64,000 nt of DNA from positions 10,333,712 through 10,397,711 of the forward strand of contig JAJEKV010000011.1 of NCBI GenBank assembly GCA_021234155.1, written 5' to 3'. The notes beneath the pieces were generated by a model, which saw only the letters and a program-made list of their open reading frames with translations, searched no databases and had not been told where the DNA came from. Position 1 is the stretch's first letter. Every line of letters begins with the position of its first letter. Shown piece after piece: positions 35,400 to 48,419 of the stretch. Source of the DNA: Isoetes taiwanensis (Eukaryota > Streptophyta > Lycopodiopsida > Isoetales > Isoetaceae). Both the position numbers and the translations under genes were made by a program.

Positions 35400-38300
35400 A
35401 TGATGTGATCAAATAGCATGCATGGCCCTGTTTCATGCCCACTTGTCATATGCCTTTATTCAAGTAACTGCCTATGCACTGTGATCAAATAGCATGCATG
35501 GCCCTGTTTCTGCCTGTGCACTATGATCAAATAGCATGCATGGCCCTGTTTCATGCCCAGTTGTCATATGCCTTTATTCAAGCAACTGCCTGTGCAACTT
35601 AACTCATGCAGAAATGTAGTGCATTCTTAATCCGTGATCCAGCGTAAGACAAGCAAACATATAGCCTGTGAACAAAATTAAGATAATACAATTCCCTGCA
35701 GCATGAAATACTAGACCTTAGATATTTTTAGAGCTTAGACTGAGCCTTTTAGTAGACAATATGAATCGATGCAATCATAGATTTGTGTCTCTGCTGTTCC
35801 AAATGCTGAAGCCATAGTGTTTAAACCCCGGGCTTAAGAAGCATTTAAAAGACATCTATATATTATCTAGCTTCACTATTAATTCAAGAGCAAGTACCTT
35901 ACAAGAAAATAGCTTAGCTTAACAACCACATGCCAGCGACTGCAAAGACATGCACATTGATTGCCCAATTATTTATTGTTCTGAGCAGATCTATACATTA
36001 AATAGAGTGGCAAACAAATATACCAACAATTACTATAAATGCTATTGCAGATAAGCAAAGCACACATCCAGTATAATAGCAAATGCATGCACCCTTATTT
36101 ATTGTGAAGATAGGTTATCAAGCAAATGTGCCAGAATTATTATGTTAAGCCTATTGCAAATTTACACCCATATTTATTGTGAACAGAAATATAACAATGA
36201 AAATAACTTAAGCAGACCTGCGATAAGCCTTTGTGTCTGCTTTAATATCATCAGCATTGCACATTTGTTTGATAGAAGGATCACTGCACATAGCTCCATC
36301 ATTCTCTTGTAGATCCACTGCAATACTAGCTGTATGCTCAAGACTGCTACAATTCTCCTTATCAGTGTGCCCTTCAGCTTGGATTACTAGCAACATGCAA
36401 TATAGTGATCTGTGCATAACTTTCTGGCTTTCTAAGCCAAGAGGCAAAACCGAAATACCCTAATTAGGGTTCAAGAAAGGGCTCAAGCAAAACATACGGC
36501 TCTGATCTTATCTTTTAATCTGCCGAAACCCTAAATCATGCCAAATCAATGCCAGTTGTATGGTGGCAACAGAGCGTTCCAAGTCCGTGCAACAGCCAAG
36601 CTCATGGGAAAAATTAGGGCTACGGTTTTCATAGCCGGATGAATTTCGTTTTTGCTACTGCATTTTTTTCCAAAATGTATTTCGTTTTTGCAACCAGCCA
36701 AGTTAAAAATATCACCTTCTCATAAAAACATTAGAAAACCATATGACACTAGAACCTATACAGATACAAATATAATTTTGATCATAGATCACTTTATACA
36801 TTAGGTAACGTATCATGCACATACATATCTTCCATACCGTAAAGCTCCAAATGCGGAGCATATCTGGCAAGAGCTCCAGTTTTTGAGCCTTATGACTACA
36901 ATGCCTTTGCATCATTTGAGCCGTAGATATTAAGCCTTGCATATCATGAGCACATATGCCTGTGCAAATCATTTGAATAATAAAAAAACCCTTCCTCCTT
37001 CCGTAGATAAAGGGGGCCCTATTCTTTATCAGACCAAACATGGAATATGTAATGGTCTGTTTATAGCAACAAGGGGAGTAGGGCCTTGTTGCTACAAGGG
37101 CCCTACCCCACCTATGTTCTTTATGAAAAACTGTCTACTCACACTTATTGGCAAGCTCCCTATAATGTACCATTATTCTAACCATCAATGCTTGCTTCAG
37201 CAATGTACGCATTTGAATAGAATAAAGATAAAATTTGAGAGAGAATTACCTTGCAGGCAAGCCTGTCTGTATGGGCACAGGTTGTTGCTACCAGTCCAAA
37301 TGTTGGCTGAAAATCATCAAAGTTTTCAGAACATTATGAAGCAAGATGCATACAATGTTAGCAGAAAATCATCATTTTTTTCGGAGCATTACATTCCAAA
37401 AAGCCCAATGGCATTTTCCAAAAAGCCCAATGGCATTTTCAAACATGCCCAATGGTATTTTCCAACTTATACCATGGATCTCCAACCTATGGATTACTTG
37501 TATCAGATTCATCATTTCCAACCTATCATTTCTAGCCTATGCCCCTTCCTATAAATGTTCAAGAAGTATTAGTGACAAAATATACACACCTGTACTTTAA
37601 CCAATTCTTAAGGTCTCTAGTATAACTAGAGAACTGAGTAAGAGAAAAAAAAAACCTTTTAAAATCTGTTTAAACAGACTTTTACCTTTCATGGACTTTT
37701 GCAAAGACCACTTCAGGCCAATTTGCAGCCTTAAGCCAAAACAGGTGTAAATTTGACTTAAGCCCTAAGAATGGTTAACATTTATTAAATCACAAGAATT
37801 TACCAGAATCTATAGCCAATAACATTTTCGTCCAATAACAATTTCGTTTTGTCAATCATATTAAAACTTTGGTCCATACATCCTGTTTACCTTCAGGAAA
37901 GTTCAGAATTGACTTTCGAACACCTTAAGATTACATAAATTTTGGGATCAATCCCATAGAACTCTCAGCAGACTTGATATCTTCATATCTTCAATGCCGC
38001 AAATGTATCTTCAATGTCATCATGTCTCATAGCTTTCCAACTTGAATAAATGGGAAAACAAACCAAGGAGCAAGAAACATGGTTACCTGCAGTAGAACCA
38101 AAGGACAGTTAGCCTTAATCAGGGTAAGAGCCTAAGCTACTAGCAGGTAAGCTATAGGTTTCTTGAGCTTAACGCCCTTCACCTCATTTGCAATCCAAAC
38201 CAAAATAGAGCGAGCATACACGCAATTGAAATTATGCGCAAAAAATACCAAGGAGCTCTGCCCTAGTTAAATAACCAGCCAGCATCCTCTACTTTACACA

Positions 38301-38655
38301 TGCATGCTAAACAAACCTCTAGCTATGCTAACTCTGCCAGAATAGTAACTTAAAGAGCATATTGTGCGAATATCGCTATTGCAAAACCCTATGCAAAGAA
38401 AAGCAGTATTATTTTCGAGAATTTATCCTTGTGACCACTCATAAACCAGCATAAGCAACGTTACTTTGGACCTCTGGAGTAAGCATAATTAGCAGATAGG
38501 CATGTTCCTCTGCTTAATCAACCACATAGTGCATCTAATCAAGGCAACATATATTACATTGCTATTACATAACCCTATAGGTTAACAATAATATTTCAGG
38601 GAATAATACGTCAGTTTAACTTGAAACATCCTTGCACTTAGTCGATTCTATTTAA
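35400..38655. repeat. Tandem array R, unit 2
   Basis: A copy of unit 1 at very high identity, offset by 3,215 bp at the exon block. It lacks the LINE fragment and about 325 bp corresponding to 32,580-32,905, with the junction at GAAGATAGGTTATC near 36,107-36,120. It has an extra 29-33 bp (near 38,521-38,553) absent from unit 1. The leader sub-repeat GATCAAATAGCATGCATGG occurs three times at about 35,408-35,545. Confidence 0.9.
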
Positions 38656-40664
38656 TGCTTTGATCAAACAAAGATGCATGGCCCCTGCTTTCATGCCCAC
38701 TTGTCATATGCCTTTATTCAAGTAATCGCCTATGCACCGTGATCAAATAGCATGCATGGCCCCTTTTACGCACAGCACTTTGGATCAAATAGCATGCATG
38801 GCCCTGTTTCATGCCCACTTGTCATATGCCTTTATTCAAGTAATCGCACAGGCAACTTAACTCATGCAGAAATTTAGTGCATTCTTAATCCGTGATCCAA
38901 ATAAGACAAGCAAACATATAGCCCGTGAACAAAATTAAGATAACACAATTCCTGCAAAGATGAAATACTAGACCTTAGATATTTTTAGAGCTTAGGACCG
39001 AGCCTTTTAGTAGACAATATGAATCGATGCAATCATAGATTTGTGTCTCTCATTGCTTGCTCCAAATGTTTGAAGCCATAGTGTTTAAAACCCCGGCTTA
39101 AGAAGCATTTTCTATATATTATCTAGCTTCACTATTAATTCAAGAGCAAGTACCTTACAAGAAAATAGCTTAGCTTAACAACCACATGCCACCCGCATCG
39201 CAAAGACATGCACATTGATTGCCCAATTATTTATTGTTCGGGCAGATCTATACATTAAATAGAGTGGCAAACAAATATACCAATGATTACTATAAATGCT
39301 ATTGCGGATAAGCAAAGCACACATCCAAATATAATAGCAAATGCATGCACCCTTATTTATTGTGAAGAAAATAGCAAAAAAAATAACTTAAGGACTGAAA
39401 GTGAAGTCCTTGTGTTCCGCCTTAGATGTCTTCATGTTCATTTGAGAGGAAGGCAATTGCCCATAGCTACATTTGTTCCTTGTAAATCCAATGTCTCTTG
39501 CCAAATTTGATGCAAAGACCGCCGCATCTTCCAATACTAGTGCACTCTTCACCCATTTGGGTTATTAAAAACATGTAATATTGCATCATCACAAATCTAT
39601 CTTGCCAATTTTCTTGAGCTAAAACCTTTGTCAATGTTCATGTTCAAAAATTTCGCGAAGATAAGAGGAAGCATAGCAAGTTCTTCCCCGCAAATAGATA
39701 GGTTATCAAGCAAATGTGCGAAATTATTATGTTAAGCCTATTGCAAATTTACACCCATATTTATTGTGAACAGAAATATAACAATGAAAATAACTTAAGC
39801 GGACTGCGATAAGCCTTTGTGTCCGCCTTTAATATCATCGATTGCACATTTGTTTGATAGAAGGATCACTGCACATAGCTCCATCATTCTCTTGTAGATC
39901 CACTGCAATACTAGCTGTATGCTCAAGACTGCTACAATTCTCCTTATCAGTGTGCCCTTCAGTTTGGATTACTAGCAACATGCAATATAGTGATCTGTGC
40001 ATAACTTTCTGGCTTTCTAAGCCAAGAGGCAAAACCGGAATACCCTAATTAGGGTTCAAGAAAGGGCTCAAGCAAAGCATCCAGCTCTGATCTTATCTTT
40101 TAATCTGCCGAAACCCTAAATCATGCCAAATCAATGCCAGTTGTATGGTGGCAACAGAGCGTTCCAAGTCCGTGCAACAGCCAAGCTCATGGGAAAAATT
40201 AGGGCTACGGTTTTCATAGCCGGATGAATTTCGTTTTTGCTACTGCATTTTTTTCCAAGCCAAGTTAAAAATATCATCTTCTCATAAAAACATTAGAAAA
40301 CCATATGACACTAGAACCTATACAGATACATATATAATTTTGATCATAGATCACTTTATACATTAGGTAACGTATCATGCACATACATATCTTCCATACC
40401 GTAAAGCTCCAAATGCGGAGCATATCTGGCAAGAGCTCCAGTTTTTGAGCCTTATGACTACAATGCCTTTGCATCATTTGAGCCGTAGATATTAAGCCTT
40501 GCATATCATGACTACATATGCCTGTGCAAGCTCCAAATGCGGAGCATATCTGGCAAGAGCTCCAGTTTTTGAGCCTTATGACTACAATGCCTTTGCATCA
40601 TTTGAGCCGTAGATATTAAGCCTTGCATACATATGCCTGTGCAAATCATTTGAATAATATAAAT
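38656..40664. repeat. Tandem array R, unit 3, truncated and locally duplicated
   Basis: Retains the 325-bp block lost from unit 2 and ends near 40,664, where units 1 and 2 continue. A piece of about 125 bp (GCTCCAAATGCGGAGCATAT ... TTAAGCCTTGCAT) is tandemly duplicated at 40,405-40,505 and 40,529-40,629. Up to about 39,845 its differences from units 1 and 2 fall mainly at CAG/CTG triplets. After that point it is nearly identical to them. Confidence 0.85.
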
Positions 40665-40938
40665 TAAAATTAAAAAAAAAAAAAAACAAACTTCTTTTTT
40701 CCACCCGCGTTTTGAACTTATGACCTTCTAATTCCGACTTTAGGTCCTTACCAACATGCCACCTTTCTTTTTGTGTAATGTACATGTTTTACATACTTGT
40801 TATACATACTTGTTATACATATCTAATTTCTATTGCTAGACCACAACTCTTTTTAGAAGAAAGAGGTATATAGTGGGATTGAACCCCTGACCTCCTACAC
40901 CCAGCCAAACGCTTTACCAACAGGGTAAGCCTCCCTTT
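40665..40938 (-). mobile_element. tRNA-derived SINE sequence, two tRNA-like heads
   Basis: On the minus strand 40,938-40,868 looks like a tRNA 5' half and T arm: GGCTTACCCTGTTGGTAAAG (A-box region), then AGGTCAGG and GGTTCAATCCC (perfect B box, plus 40,875-40,885). A second, more decayed tRNA-like stretch lies at 40,775-40,710 (GGTGGCATGTTGGTAAGG ... AAGGTCATAAGTTCAAAACG). The minus-strand sequence then ends in a run of about 14 T near 40,672-40,686, a pol III terminator-like tail known from some plant SINEs. These could be two SINEs in tandem or one dimeric SINE. Confidence 0.6.
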
Positions 40939-42768
40939 AGTAAATATAACTCTTTATCGTACATAACCAATAGTATTACTGTTTCTCTAGAACGACTCAT
41001 GTCTACCATCACTCCTCCCTAAACCAACGCTGCGGTGGTAACACTCCGCCGGACTTGTGCAACCATGGTGGGGTAGGAATACCCTAAGGGTTCTTACCAT
41101 TAACGCGGATTGTTTTCCGCAACCATATCGACATACGTTCACGTTGAGCGATGGAAGGGTATTCCTCGGAGTAAAATAGAAACTTCCAAGTTGGATTCTA
41201 ATCCACTATTCACCTTGGACATCCTTTAGGCAGACGATAATAATGTCCAGTTATCGAGATTCCTCGGCCTATGGCTTTAAATAATTCCCTTGGTAGATGC
41301 TTTGGTAACAAAATTTCTTCGGCCCTTGCCATGATCCAATCTATACTACATTCATATGCTTTATATTAGACCTTATTCGACGTTATATATTAAGGGCTAA
41401 GTAATATTTTATAGACATAATTATAATTAACGTTGTCTCTCTCTAGTGTCTAAACCTTGACTCGTCTCATTTCCCAGAGAAAGGATCTCTTTTCGCCCAA
41501 CCAACTAGGGACCGCCATGCAGCACCCCTCTAGACCGTGGGTAGCTTTAATCCTACCCCCCTTCACTACTTCTTCTCAATGGCCGTGTTCTTTTTATGGA
41601 CCATTTCCCCACACCACGATACCTACTCTGTAAGACGTGGTGCGTCCTTGTGTTAGAACCCCCACAACGCCACGCGCCTGTCAAATTGACAGCAACCTAC
41701 CCTCTTTTGGAATTCTTCCACCGTAAGGGTCCAATGGCATCCAACCATTGTTGACTACTCACCTCCTTTATAGGGTATCTAGATATGGTCCGGGCAAAGT
41801 ATTTCCAACCTTTATTGTAATGCCTAGACGTCTTTAAGTTCCGCAAATGAACTTACGTATTCCAAGGGATTATGTGAATATCCCAACGGACAGTACCATC
41901 CAAATACCTCTCAAGATAGGCTTCTACTATTAAGAGATCTTGTGTTCAAGTCTCTGGGGGTCCGTCATATGTCCTCATGGACGCTGCCAATGTCGCATGA
42001 CGTATAGATATTATCTAACTATCTATTTATCTATTAAAAAGGTTCTTGGTGAATTCAATTCACCTTGTTGTCCTAGGACGCGGAAGTCTTCTTCCCTAAG
42101 CCATGCACCAAATCTTAAAAGAGTTTTTCAGCTCTTGTTACATTTCAAGCCGGAAACCTATCTTTGCATGTTAGCAAAGACCATCCTTCATGTTAAGTAA
42201 TAACCTTTCTATCCAGATTGCTAAATACCATTCATCAAGGTCCTTTATTCCTTCTCTTCTTCAATATGTTTTCTAAGTCTATGATCGATTTTCAGTATTC
42301 CAACCCTTACGCCTGCCACAGCGTACACATTTCACCCTTTGGCTGTGACCTTTATTCAGTACAGGCACCAATCCATTTACTCCTTTATGTATTCGTTAAC
42401 CGTCTTGTGGCTTCTAAGCCGCTATTATATGTTCCCTATATTGTTAACCCATCTATCATTGGGGGTTCTTGGAAATGTTAGTCATTACATTTCTCTGTCA
42501 TCATGCTATAATCCTGTTCTGGAATTCCAAATGACTTGGCATCCTCATTTAAGCCATACTCATGGCCTAAGAGCAGGTGAGCCTTTGTAAATTACCTGGA
42601 GTCATCAAGGTGCCTGCCTGGTATTTTGTGAGTCTCCCTACAATTACCTACGTTTGATATGACCTGGACTTGTATCAATGTTCGAGTCCTATATATTCTA
42701 ACTTGACCTCCGCCTAATCCGTGTATGGATCATGTAGGAAAGCTAGTCTTGGGTGTCTATGCAAGACA
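40939..42768. other. Unassigned DNA left of the solo LTR
   Basis: Same style and composition as the array A sequence that starts at 43,440, and probably part of the same ancestral locus. No long frame, LTR or RNA gene can be supported. Short frames (for example 41,940-42,200 and 42,218-42,481) have no recognisable motif. Confidence 0.4.
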
Positions 42769-42773
42769 CATTC

Positions 42774-43360
42774 TGTTAGTCCTGTGCCTCCTGGTACAGG
42801 ACTATTCATGCATACGACAGACCAGGTCAAGCTCAAGGATCCTCAGTCAGCCACGGGTCAGACATCCAAGGCTCCGCAGAAGACCAAGCAGCAGACCACG
42901 CAGTCAAAGCCTGTGGCTGTCAACAAGAGGCGCCGCTCAGACAAGTGACGGCCCGTCACCGCCCGCGTCAGCGTCAGCGTGATTCTAGGCACTTCAAAAG
43001 GCACCGCCAACATTCCTGCAAATCAGGCCTCCTTCCAGGAGTCGGCACCGAGATCAGTCAGAGTGTCTATATTGGGCCCAAGGCCATTGTACTATATATA
43101 TGAGTAGAGTTAGCACATAAGTTTTTTAGATGAGTTTTGAGTCTTGTCTCCTTTCAGTTTTCTCTCTATTGCGAGAGCTCATGTATTTTCATCATTGATA
43201 TCAAGGAAGCTTATCATCTTTCTCTCATTTGTTCTGTTTTCTTCTTTTTCTTCTCTTCTTGCAAATCCCGCGTGACATAGTCCCCCGGACTCTCTTGTTA
43301 GATCCACGGGTCCTCACAGAGGGCTGTCTTCCAGGAGTTCCCGAACCCAGACCCCAAACA
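42774..43360 (+). mobile_element. Solo LTR of the Athila/Tat-like family with CATTC duplication
   Basis: Begins TGTTAGTCC, ends CCCCAAACA, 587 bp, and aligns with the LTR at 16,669-17,290. It is flanked by exact CATTC on both sides (42,769-42,773 and 43,361-43,365). No PBS or internal sequence adjoins it. This is the signature of LTR-LTR recombination leaving a solo LTR. It also fixes the LTR ends of the 16.7-kb element. Confidence 0.9.
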
Positions 43361-43439
43361 CATTCGAACTTCTAGCAAGTAACTGCTATTTGATACCTAT
43401 CCTGGAATTGTACTATTGTACTATTCAACCCCCTCATCT

Positions 43440-46400
43440 TAAGCTTCATTTTATTGGCCGTTGACATTCCCAGTATTTATATTGGTCCTTGTGTCGCCAC
43501 TTAGATTACCTCTCCAAGATCTTTATCGTATGTGTACATGCTATGTACATAAGAAACATATATCCTCATCCCACAATGCTAGAGCTCTGCTCTAACTTAG
43601 CTAAAATGTAACCTTGGTAGTTCTTTCAAACCAAACCCATTGCCTATATACCTTCACGATGTGGCTGAGCCACAGACTTCCCAAATGGACAGGGGCTAAC
43701 TCTATGTTGGACTTGTATATGTTGCCTATATTTTGATAAGGTCTCTAACCATTTCAACCATTCCTTTAGTGCCTTATGGTACTTTAATCCCGTACATAAA
43801 CTATGATTCCCCCATAGGATTATGCCATAATTCCGAAGGCTACTACCCCACATAAGGAGCTTTTCTAAAGGCTTCTTTCGCTAAGGATCCTTTGTGTTCC
43901 ATACCACCCATGCTTAGTTACAATTAACCTATTTTTCTTAAGTTATCATGTGGACTTCAGCTTTTTGATCAGCTTCAAATGTTTGCCGCCGCCTTTTTGG
44001 CTCCTTCATAATGAAGTGGAGGCACTAAAACCTCCTGGTCTTCTAATAGGAAAACCTAATGTTTCAATCTTCGTTAGTAACCGCTATATGATTATCCAAT
44101 TCCTTACCCTCTTAAGAATTTCAAAGTCATAATCTCTAACGGGTCTATGCCGCAAGGCAACGGATCCTCCAGCTTCTACTGCCGTACCTACAATTGTTCC
44201 CCGCGAGTAGGGTAACTCTGAGGATATATGGATTTGTTGGTCTATATAATCTCACCCCTTCGATCTATACACCTCGTCTTGATTTTCATTGGGACTCGGA
44301 ATTGCTATGTATTGCCCTCTTCTCAGTTATCCCTAAAGGTATAATCGCCAAAGTCATCGTACTCCTTCTTTTCGTCCATCAGGGGGATGCGATATTTATA
44401 CATCTTTTTATTCCCAAACCCGAATAAATGCTCTCAGCTTATAACGCTGAAGTAATTCATTGGTATCTAGAACCTTTCAAGAGTTAAGCTCTTCCTGGGA
44501 TGTTTTTGAATGTATATTACCGTATATGCTACACTTACTCTAGCTATTTTCACTGATTCAAACTCTTTCCATATCCCTTAGTACGACGTATCTAAGATAG
44601 CCAACTCCAACCATTGGAATAACTTCAATGCTTATCTCTGGTGGATCATACCTTAACCCAATATCTTCGTATATAAGCATATCATTATGCTTATTCTTTA
44701 AGCCTTCCTAAGTAATATTTCATTATGCCTTTATACATCTAGATATCACAATCGACATCTTCGATAGCCGTATGACCCTATCAAGGGTTTCGAGATCGTT
44801 AACATCCCTCGCGATCACGCTTTTCAACATTTACAAACATACGCCTCTTGTCAAGACTTGGCATTATTGGGATTGTACTAAAGCGGAAGCCTTTCTTTAT
44901 CGCGAACAATCACCTCAATTTATTCATCATTAGCCCTACTTTGAACTATCAGTATGTTATAATTCAGGCTTGGACTAGGTACACGTGTGAGCCAATTCTA
45001 CGTCTAGATTCATAGTGATTATTTGACATAGCCACCTAGCTATGTTCATACTTGCCACCAATTTATTTCCTCGACTCGGTTCTCTGCTGCCATGGGCATG
45101 TTGTGGTTTCGACACCACACCTTCTACACTCTCTAGCCATAGTTGTCTTGGTCCTCAAGCTTGAGTCACAAATTCCACAGGGGCAAATGCCACCCTAAGT
45201 CCTAGTGGACATGTTTAACGACTCGTATAGGAACTCTTTTATATGGAATGTGAACTAAAAGTTCTATTATGCACCCTTTCTTTTTCTTGTTATGTTTTAC
45301 CATTAAGTGGTCCTAGTATGCATATACCAATGATGAGCTACTCCTTGGGATACACACGCGATACCGAGTCCAAAGCACATTCTCCTTGGTGAGATGTTCA
45401 TTGGACACCTCTCTTATTCATACTCCCGACTTTGGTCTATTCAAAGTATCCTTCCAAACTCTCTATATTTGAAACGTTGTTTACAACAACTTTCAAGCAC
45501 CTCTTGTCTTCCACTTGTCGTGTGAATATATTACTTTCGATCGTTGCGCCTGCTCCTACCAATTGTCGTTTTCTCTTCACCTGCAAACTACTATTGTCCA
45601 GTCTGATATTCGGCATCTCCATGCTCCCAGCAGACATAAGATGTGTCCATTTCCTTAATTTATATCCTTTGTAATGGTCATGCATTTGACCAACGTCATT
45701 AAGCGTATCCAAGTGACTATGTCATCATCTTAATCATGCGCCCGCTTGCATTGTTATTGCACACCTTAGGAACACCAATCTCCTTAGGAAACGTAGCATA
45801 TGCGTAATTTTATAATCCGTAGTTTATGGATCCGCATCCTCATACAACATTATTCTCTACCTTCCGCGAATCATACCTCCATTCAAGTGGAAATAGCTAT
45901 AAAATGTTGGCTCGACATTCTATGCCTGCACCATCATGATCGAACCCTACACTTCTAAAGTCGTCTCCCTCTCAGGAGCTGGGTACTCATAATCCAGTTT
46001 CCACCTTAGTATGGTACCTCTCTAACGTGGTCTATGGTAGATAATCATAAACCACTTCTTCCTCGGATATATGCTGTATGGCAATATATATGTCGCATAA
46101 TAAATCAATCTTCGTAATTATTAGGTCCAGCGTTTCAATCAGATACCAAACATCGTCATACAAATTTTCTCGAGTATCCATCCAAAATAGGGATACCTTA
46201 ACACTCCTTATTCCCAACATTCAGCACTTTTACTTTAAGTAAGAGCCCAGAACCTGCTCAGTCATCACCCTATAACAGGCTCAGGACAGACCAGGCATGG
46301 TTTCGATGCTTCCGCCGTGGACACCATAGTTACAACTGGACTTCCGTGATACAGGATGATTGCATAGCCATAGCACTGCCGGATAGCGACCGGGGCGGTA

Positions 46401-48077
46401 CCAATTACGTCGAATGTATATGTCAGCTGTACCTGTGCTCTGTAAATATAAGAATGTATGTATGTGTCATAGATTTACGAAAATAGCAATAAAATAAATA
46501 AGTAATCAAATGTAAGAATATCGGGACGTCTGGTCAGTGTATAAACATAACCAATAAATTAATATGTGTCCTCATGTGACTTTAATCTATGCTAAAGATA
46601 AAGAGTGTGAGTGTGGAAAAATTAAAGATAATCGAAAGGAGCAAGCTATTTAAACACATAATCAAATATAATAGAAGGAGATAACTATGTATGTCTTACA
46701 CAGACTTCTGAGGGAATAACGAGACTTAGATTAGGTTATAACAAGCTTATGAATAATAAATCATCAAGAACGTCTGTCTGTGTTTAATATTAAAGTATAT
46801 AGGTAAAACTGTCCGATACAGTACAATATATAATTCTATTAAAGGGTAAGTATAAATGTGAGGGGCATGTAAACATTGACGATAGCAATATACGAGTTGT
46901 TAAAACTGTAACAAAATACGAAAACAAAATTTAGATGCAAAATTACATTAAGGCTGGCTGTAATAAAATCACTTGCAAAGTCAAGGGAGAATATAATAGT
47001 CATATACACAGAAGTTAATATGATTAGAATGACTTTCTACTAAACAGTGCGCGATTAATAAGTCTGTACTATATTAAAAGAATTGCACGTATGTATAAAA
47101 AGAATGATCTCTAAATTAGATAAACTCCGAACTCGTCACCACGAATGAAACAGTGAGACTTTCACAAACCTTGCCTGTTGACTTTTGACAGTCCTAAGCC
47201 ATGATCATGTCTGATCTATACCTCTACCCTTTATATTCCAGAGTTATAAATTGCACATTACAAGCAGTAATGGAATTTGCAAGACACTCCCTATACTTCG
47301 GAGGACAGGCAATAAAATTTTCTGCTTTTCATGTGAAACAAAAATCTAAAATTAAACTTTTCATGTGACAAGTAAAAATCAAGAATGAAAATTTTAAACA
47401 AAAATAAACAAACTATTGTATAATCCAACAAAAGATGATGTTTCAATAAAACACAATAAACTTTTAGTGATCCATTAGATAATGTTATCAAAATAGCCAA
47501 AGGTTCAACAGATTATGTTTCTATCAAAAGTAAGAGGTATGGCATATTCAATAAAACCTGGACATATTCAGATATAAGAGACAGGGATATCATTTTAAGG
47601 TTATATGTCATGTTTAATTCTTCGTGATTCTTTTAATTTTTACAAGTTTTCAATTACATCACTTTATCTTTAAATTTAAAGTATAATTGTTATAACAACA
47701 TAAAATTGCTTTCTAAACTAACTTTCACGTGAATCTATTTAGAATTAGACATTTCAAGAATATAAAATTTTAATTTTTAGTAATTTCTTTATAAATTTAA
47801 ATTTGGCAATCAGGATAATTTGTAAATGAAATATGATAGTTTGATAAGTGATTGACTTAAAATTATATGAGAATTTCACAATTTATAAACTCTTAGCACT
47901 TAAAAAATACTTTAAAAAAGTGTTAGATTTAAAAGATAAAGTTCATGTTTAGTGACAAATATTGAATAGTTTATTATTGATGAAATAAATCAGATATAAT
48001 ACAGAAATATCATTTTAAGGTTATATGTCATGTTTAATTCATTGTGATTCTTTTAATTTTTACAAATTTCAATTACA
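43440..48077. repeat. Tandem array A, unit 1 (4,638 bp)
   Basis: Begins TAAGCTTCATTTTATTGGCC and runs to the next TAAGCTTC at 48,078. It can be divided into A (43,440-46,770), B (46,771-47,266) and C (47,267-48,077). Segment A recurs at 55,117-58,452 and segment C at 48,420-49,185 plus 55,041-55,116. No known gene is present. Short frames conserved between copies (for example minus 43,644-43,853 and 45,437-45,712) are conserved because the DNA is nearly identical, not by evident selection. Segments B and C are AT-rich, whereas A is more balanced. Confidence 0.9.
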
Positions 48078-48183
48078 TAAGCTTCATTTTATTGGCCGTT
48101 GACATTCCCAGTATTTATATTGGTCCTTGTGTCGCCACTTAGATTACCTCTCCCATTCCTTTAGTGCCTCATGGTACTTTAAT

Positions 48184-48419
48184 TTATAAACGATTATAAT
48201 CTGAATAATCCCAATCTTCCAGCAGAGCTGCAAGTTCCTCGTCTGGAGGAGGAGGATCAAGAGCGGGAGCGGGAGCGGGAGCGGGAGGGGAGCGGGAGCG
48301 GGAGGAGCTTGCCAATTTCTAGGACGGCGAGGTACAATCACTCTTAAAGCATCTAAGAATAACTCAATTCTTCTATTTTCATCAATTTGGTCAAGTCGTC
48401 TCCTTCGTTGCCGCCGATC
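48184..48419 (-). other. Foreign segment with GAGCGG minisatellite, possible captured exon
   Basis: Not present in the other array units. GAGCGG is repeated about seven times at 48,261-48,306. On the minus strand the region reads RRQRRRRLDQIDENRRIE, VIVPRRPRNWQAPPAP, a Pro/Ala or Pro/Leu repeat depending on frame, then DEELAALLEDWDYSDY. The mix of a basic start, a Pro-rich repeat and an acidic end suggests a real protein fragment. I do not recognise the family. Confidence 0.35.

Noticed and set aside
40860-40938. Functional tRNA gene
   Set aside because: B box is good but the acceptor stem does not pair convincingly and the rest resembles a SINE head.
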